A stretch of 7,181 bases of DNA, from the NCBI GenBank assembly GCA_012512355.1, contig JAAZEI010000040.1, positions 1-7,181 on the forward strand. Direction: 5' to 3'. Both the position numbers and the translations under genes were made by a program. This stretch comes from Clostridiales bacterium. GTDB taxonomy: Bacteria > Bacillota > Clostridia > Christensenellales > Aristaeellaceae. Below, piece after piece: positions 5,725 to 7,181 of the stretch (position 1 is the stretch's first letter; each line of letters opens with the position of its first letter). A model generated the notes under the pieces. That model was given only the letters and a program-made list of their open reading frames with translations, was not told where the DNA came from and did not search any database.

Positions 5725-5753
5725 ATTATAATGTTAATTGCCAAAAATGTCAA
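5725..5753 (-). promoter_or_regulatory. Full-consensus sigma-A promoter of the triple-FMN gene
   Basis: On the minus strand TTGACA (5748-5753), exactly 17 bp, then TATAAT (5725-5730): both hexamers are perfect and the spacing is optimal. Transcription would start near 5718, with a leader of about 30 nt. Very high expression is expected unless it is repressed. The rest of 5754-5913 carries the divergent upstream region of the methyltransferase gene, where I cannot identify a convincing promoter. Confidence 0.9.
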
Positions 5754-5831
5754 AAAAATATCATGCGATTTTGAGTGAGTCATTGACTGCCCGATGCCCT
5801 GGTACATCATATGCAAAAACGATAATCCGTT

Positions 5832-5851
5832 GTGCATGTTGATTGATGCAC
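5832..5851. other. Short inverted repeat upstream of the methyltransferase
   Basis: GTGCAT and ATGCAC flank 8 bases, about 63 nt before the methyltransferase start and between the two divergent genes. It could be a regulator site. Six-base arms are short enough to occur by chance. Confidence 0.2.
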
Positions 5852-5913
5852 TGTCCTTGAGGTACATTGATAAGGGCTGGCCAAATATTTGTTTTGTCGG
5901 GGAAAGGTAGAAC

Positions 5914-6537
5914 ATGGATGATATGAAAAGCGGGTCTCTATTTAATAAAATTGCACCGATTTATAATCTTTTTTATCCGATGCAAAAACGCAACTTCCGC
6001 AGAATCATCAAAAACGCCCAACAGGAACTGGATTTGTCCGCTTTTACCTCCATTCTTGACGTTGGCTGCGGCACAGGCGCGCTTTGCTCCGTGCTTCACG
6101 AACAGGGGCTGCAGGTCACGGGTCTTGATCCCGCAGGCAGGATGCTGCAGTTTGCAAAACAGCGTCCGGAAAACAAGGGCATCAGCTTTCTCCAGGGGAA
6201 TGCCCTGGAGCGCCTGCCTTTTGAAGACAAATCCTTTGATGTATGCATCGCGTCCTATGTAGCGCACGGGATGCCCCATGAGGACAGGCGGCGCATGTAT
6301 TCCCAGATGGGCAGGGTCGCAAAAAAGCTGGTGATTATTTATGATTACAACGCCAGCCGCTCGCTGCTGACCACAGCCATTGAATGGCTGGAACGGGGCG
6401 ACTACTTCCGTTTTATTAAAGAGGCGAAAAAAGAAATGGAAAACTGCATGACGGACATGAAAGCCTGTTTTTCCGGTGTGAGAGTGATTGATGTGGATAC
6501 CCGGGCAGCCTGGTATATCTGCACGCCATCGAGATAA
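5914..6537 (+). CDS. Class I SAM-dependent methyltransferase (UbiE/Methyltransf_11-like)
   Basis: Cytosolic 207-residue methyltransferase that would transfer a methyl group from S-adenosylmethionine to an unknown acceptor. The SAM-binding motif I is ILDVGCGTG (47-55). Motif II is the acidic GLD (70-72). LPFEDKSFDVCIASY (101-115) matches the post-motif region typical of the UbiE-like group. There are no membrane segments. The start is ATG 5914, with GGAAAGG six nt upstream. The gene is divergent from the triple-FMN gene, and a gap of more than 100 bp separates it from the next plus-strand gene. Quinone methylation would fit an electron-transfer neighbourhood, but this small protein lacks any feature that specifies it. 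A general methyltransferase is the safe call. Confidence 0.85.
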   Translation: MDDMKSGSLFNKIAPIYNLFYPMQKRNFRRIIKNAQQELDLSAFTSILDVGCGTGALCSVLHEQGLQVTGLDPAGRMLQFAKQRPENKGISFLQGNALERLPFEDKSFDVCIASYVAHGMPHEDRRRMYSQMGRVAKKLVIIYDYNASRSLLTTAIEWLERGDYFRFIKEAKKEMENCMTDMKACFSGVRVIDVDTRAAWYICTPSR

Positions 6538-6568
6538 TCTTCTTACACATCCAGATTCAAAGGATTTT

Positions 6569-6606
6569 ATTTATAGCGGATGACCCATAAAACAACCGCG
6601 ATAAAT
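6569..6606. other. Imperfect inverted repeat between methyltransferase and 2TM gene
   Basis: ATTTATAGCGG and CCGCGATAAAT pair at 10 of 11 positions around a 16-nt loop. It lies 32 nt after the methyltransferase stop. No T-run follows on the plus strand, so it is a poor intrinsic terminator. An operator or transcript-end structure is possible. Confidence 0.3.
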
Positions 6607-6637
6607 CTCATTGTGCAGATTAAGACTGCGACAGTCC

Positions 6638-6643
6638 AGGAGG
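6638..6643 (+). promoter_or_regulatory. Consensus RBS fixing the start of the 2TM gene
   Basis: A full AGGAGG lies 6 nt before ATG 6650. It rules out the longer frame opening with TTG at 6611, in which this site would be internal coding sequence. Confidence 0.85.
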
Positions 6644-6649
6644 TTTTTA

Positions 6650-7114
6650 ATGAATCATATTGACAGAAGAACAGACGAAATTTATCCGAACTTCTATGGC
6701 GGATTGAATAGAAAACTCCTTCAGGAGGCGATCGAAAAAGATCAGGCAGCTTTCCGCTTTCGTGAGCAGATGCGGGCACAGAAATTGCATGAACAGCATA
6801 AGGTGCTGGAATACGATGATTATGCCAAGCTAAAGCTGACCCTGGCCCAGGAAGGGCTGGATGATATTACCGCCATCAACAAACTTTGGGAAAAGCGCCT
6901 GACAGAGCTAAAATCACAGAGCGAGAAAAAGCATGTCAGGTTCGTGATCACCTCATTGATTTTGCTTGTCCCTCTCATCTTCCTGTCAATTCTCCTGGGC
7001 ATCCCGGAAGTCGCGGTGGTGAGCTTTATTCTGCTGATGGTAATTCTGCCCCGCAGCACGCCGATCATCGATACCAAAGATCTGCTCTTATGGAACCTTT
7101 TTAAAGATAAGTGA
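6650..7114 (+). CDS. Unrecognised protein with two C-terminal membrane helices
   Basis: 154 residues, family not recognised. The N-terminal ~95 residues are hydrophilic and strongly charged, probably mostly helical (for example 21-52, rich in K/R/E/Q, and 76-94), and would lie in the cytosol. Two hydrophobic helices follow, at about 97-118 and 120-134, joined by a very short turn at IPE, so both ends should be on the same side of the membrane. A 20-residue polar tail ends in LFKDK. There is no signal peptide or catalytic motif. The start is set by an AGGAGG 6 nt upstream. The gene lies 112 bp after the methyltransferase, and a possible next gene starts 5 nt after its TGA, so it may head an operon that continues past the window. 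I cannot assign a function. Confidence 0.8.
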   Translation: MNHIDRRTDEIYPNFYGGLNRKLLQEAIEKDQAAFRFREQMRAQKLHEQHKVLEYDDYAKLKLTLAQEGLDDITAINKLWEKRLTELKSQSEKKHVRFVITSLILLVPLIFLSILLGIPEVAVVSFILLMVILPRSTPIIDTKDLLLWNLFKDK

Positions 7115-7119
7115 CCATC

Positions 7120-7181
7120 ATGACACTTGGCACAGACACCGCAGACATCATGATATTAAATAGATTGATAAACTCCCCAGC
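7120..7181 (+). CDS. Possible start of a further gene (cut by window edge)
   Basis: An ATG five bases after the TGA of the 2TM gene opens a frame that stays open to the window edge (20 codons, beginning MTLGTDTADIMIL). The tight spacing is typical of a translationally coupled operon gene. There is only a weak AAGTGA-like site upstream, and 20 open codons alone are weak evidence. A second in-frame ATG at 7150 is an alternative start. Confidence 0.35.
   Translation, partial: MTLGTDTADIMILNRLINSP

Noticed and set aside
6611..6649. Longer N-terminus for the 2TM protein from TTG 6611
   Set aside because: The consensus AGGAGG lies inside this extension, 6 nt before ATG 6650. The added Arg-rich residues look like translated leader.
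7116..7153. Direct repeat of CATCATGA, 30 bp apart
   Set aside because: Only eight bases and two copies, partly palindromic, and inside a possible coding start. Probably chance.

Overview
The window looks like chromosomal DNA of an anaerobic, low-to-moderate GC Gram-positive bacterium, most likely a Clostridia-type Firmicute. This is inferred from three things: near-consensus sigma-A promoters with strong AGGAGG-type ribosome binding sites, secreted proteins with short Sec signal peptides, and FMN-binding-domain flavoproteins of the kind common in anaerobic Firmicutes. No taxonomic marker gene is present, so the assignment is tentative. There are no RNA genes, CRISPR arrays or insertion sequences that I can see.

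Left part (1-2600), all on the minus strand. Two paralogous membrane sensors lie in tandem. The first (1-623) is cut by the window edge, leaving only its 7TM sensory half. The second (960-2459, GTG start) is complete: a 7TM sensor, a PAS-like domain and an intact GGDEF diguanylate cyclase domain (GGEEF active site, RxxD inhibitory site). Their N-termini align without a gap for at least 170 residues. Their 5' leaders share an 11-base motif. The promoter of the first carries a perfect 8+3+8 palindrome over its -10 box.

Centre (2600-5760), minus strand, two separately transcribed genes. The gene at 2734-4500 (TTG start) encodes a secreted flavoprotein reductase: signal peptide, one covalent-FMN domain, then an FAD-binding fumarate-reductase-type domain. 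The gene at 4828-5688 encodes a secreted, extremely acidic protein made only of three FMN-binding domains with an exact 88-residue period, so it may carry three covalent FMNs. Both have strong promoters with 17-bp spacers, identical RBS spacing and nearly interchangeable signal-peptide/FMN modules. The simplest reading is an extracytosolic flavin electron-transfer pair: the triple-FMN protein as carrier and the FMN/FAD enzyme as terminal reductase. The reductase appears to lack the arginines and histidine that bind and protonate fumarate in the characterised family, so its substrate is probably not fumarate. The flavin transferase ApbE and the membrane electron donor are not in the window.

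Right part (5914-7181), plus strand. A small class I SAM methyltransferase (5914-6537) is followed by an unrecognised 154-residue protein with two C-terminal membrane helices (6650-7114). A possible further gene starts at 7120 and runs off the end. No functional link between these and the flavin pair is visible.
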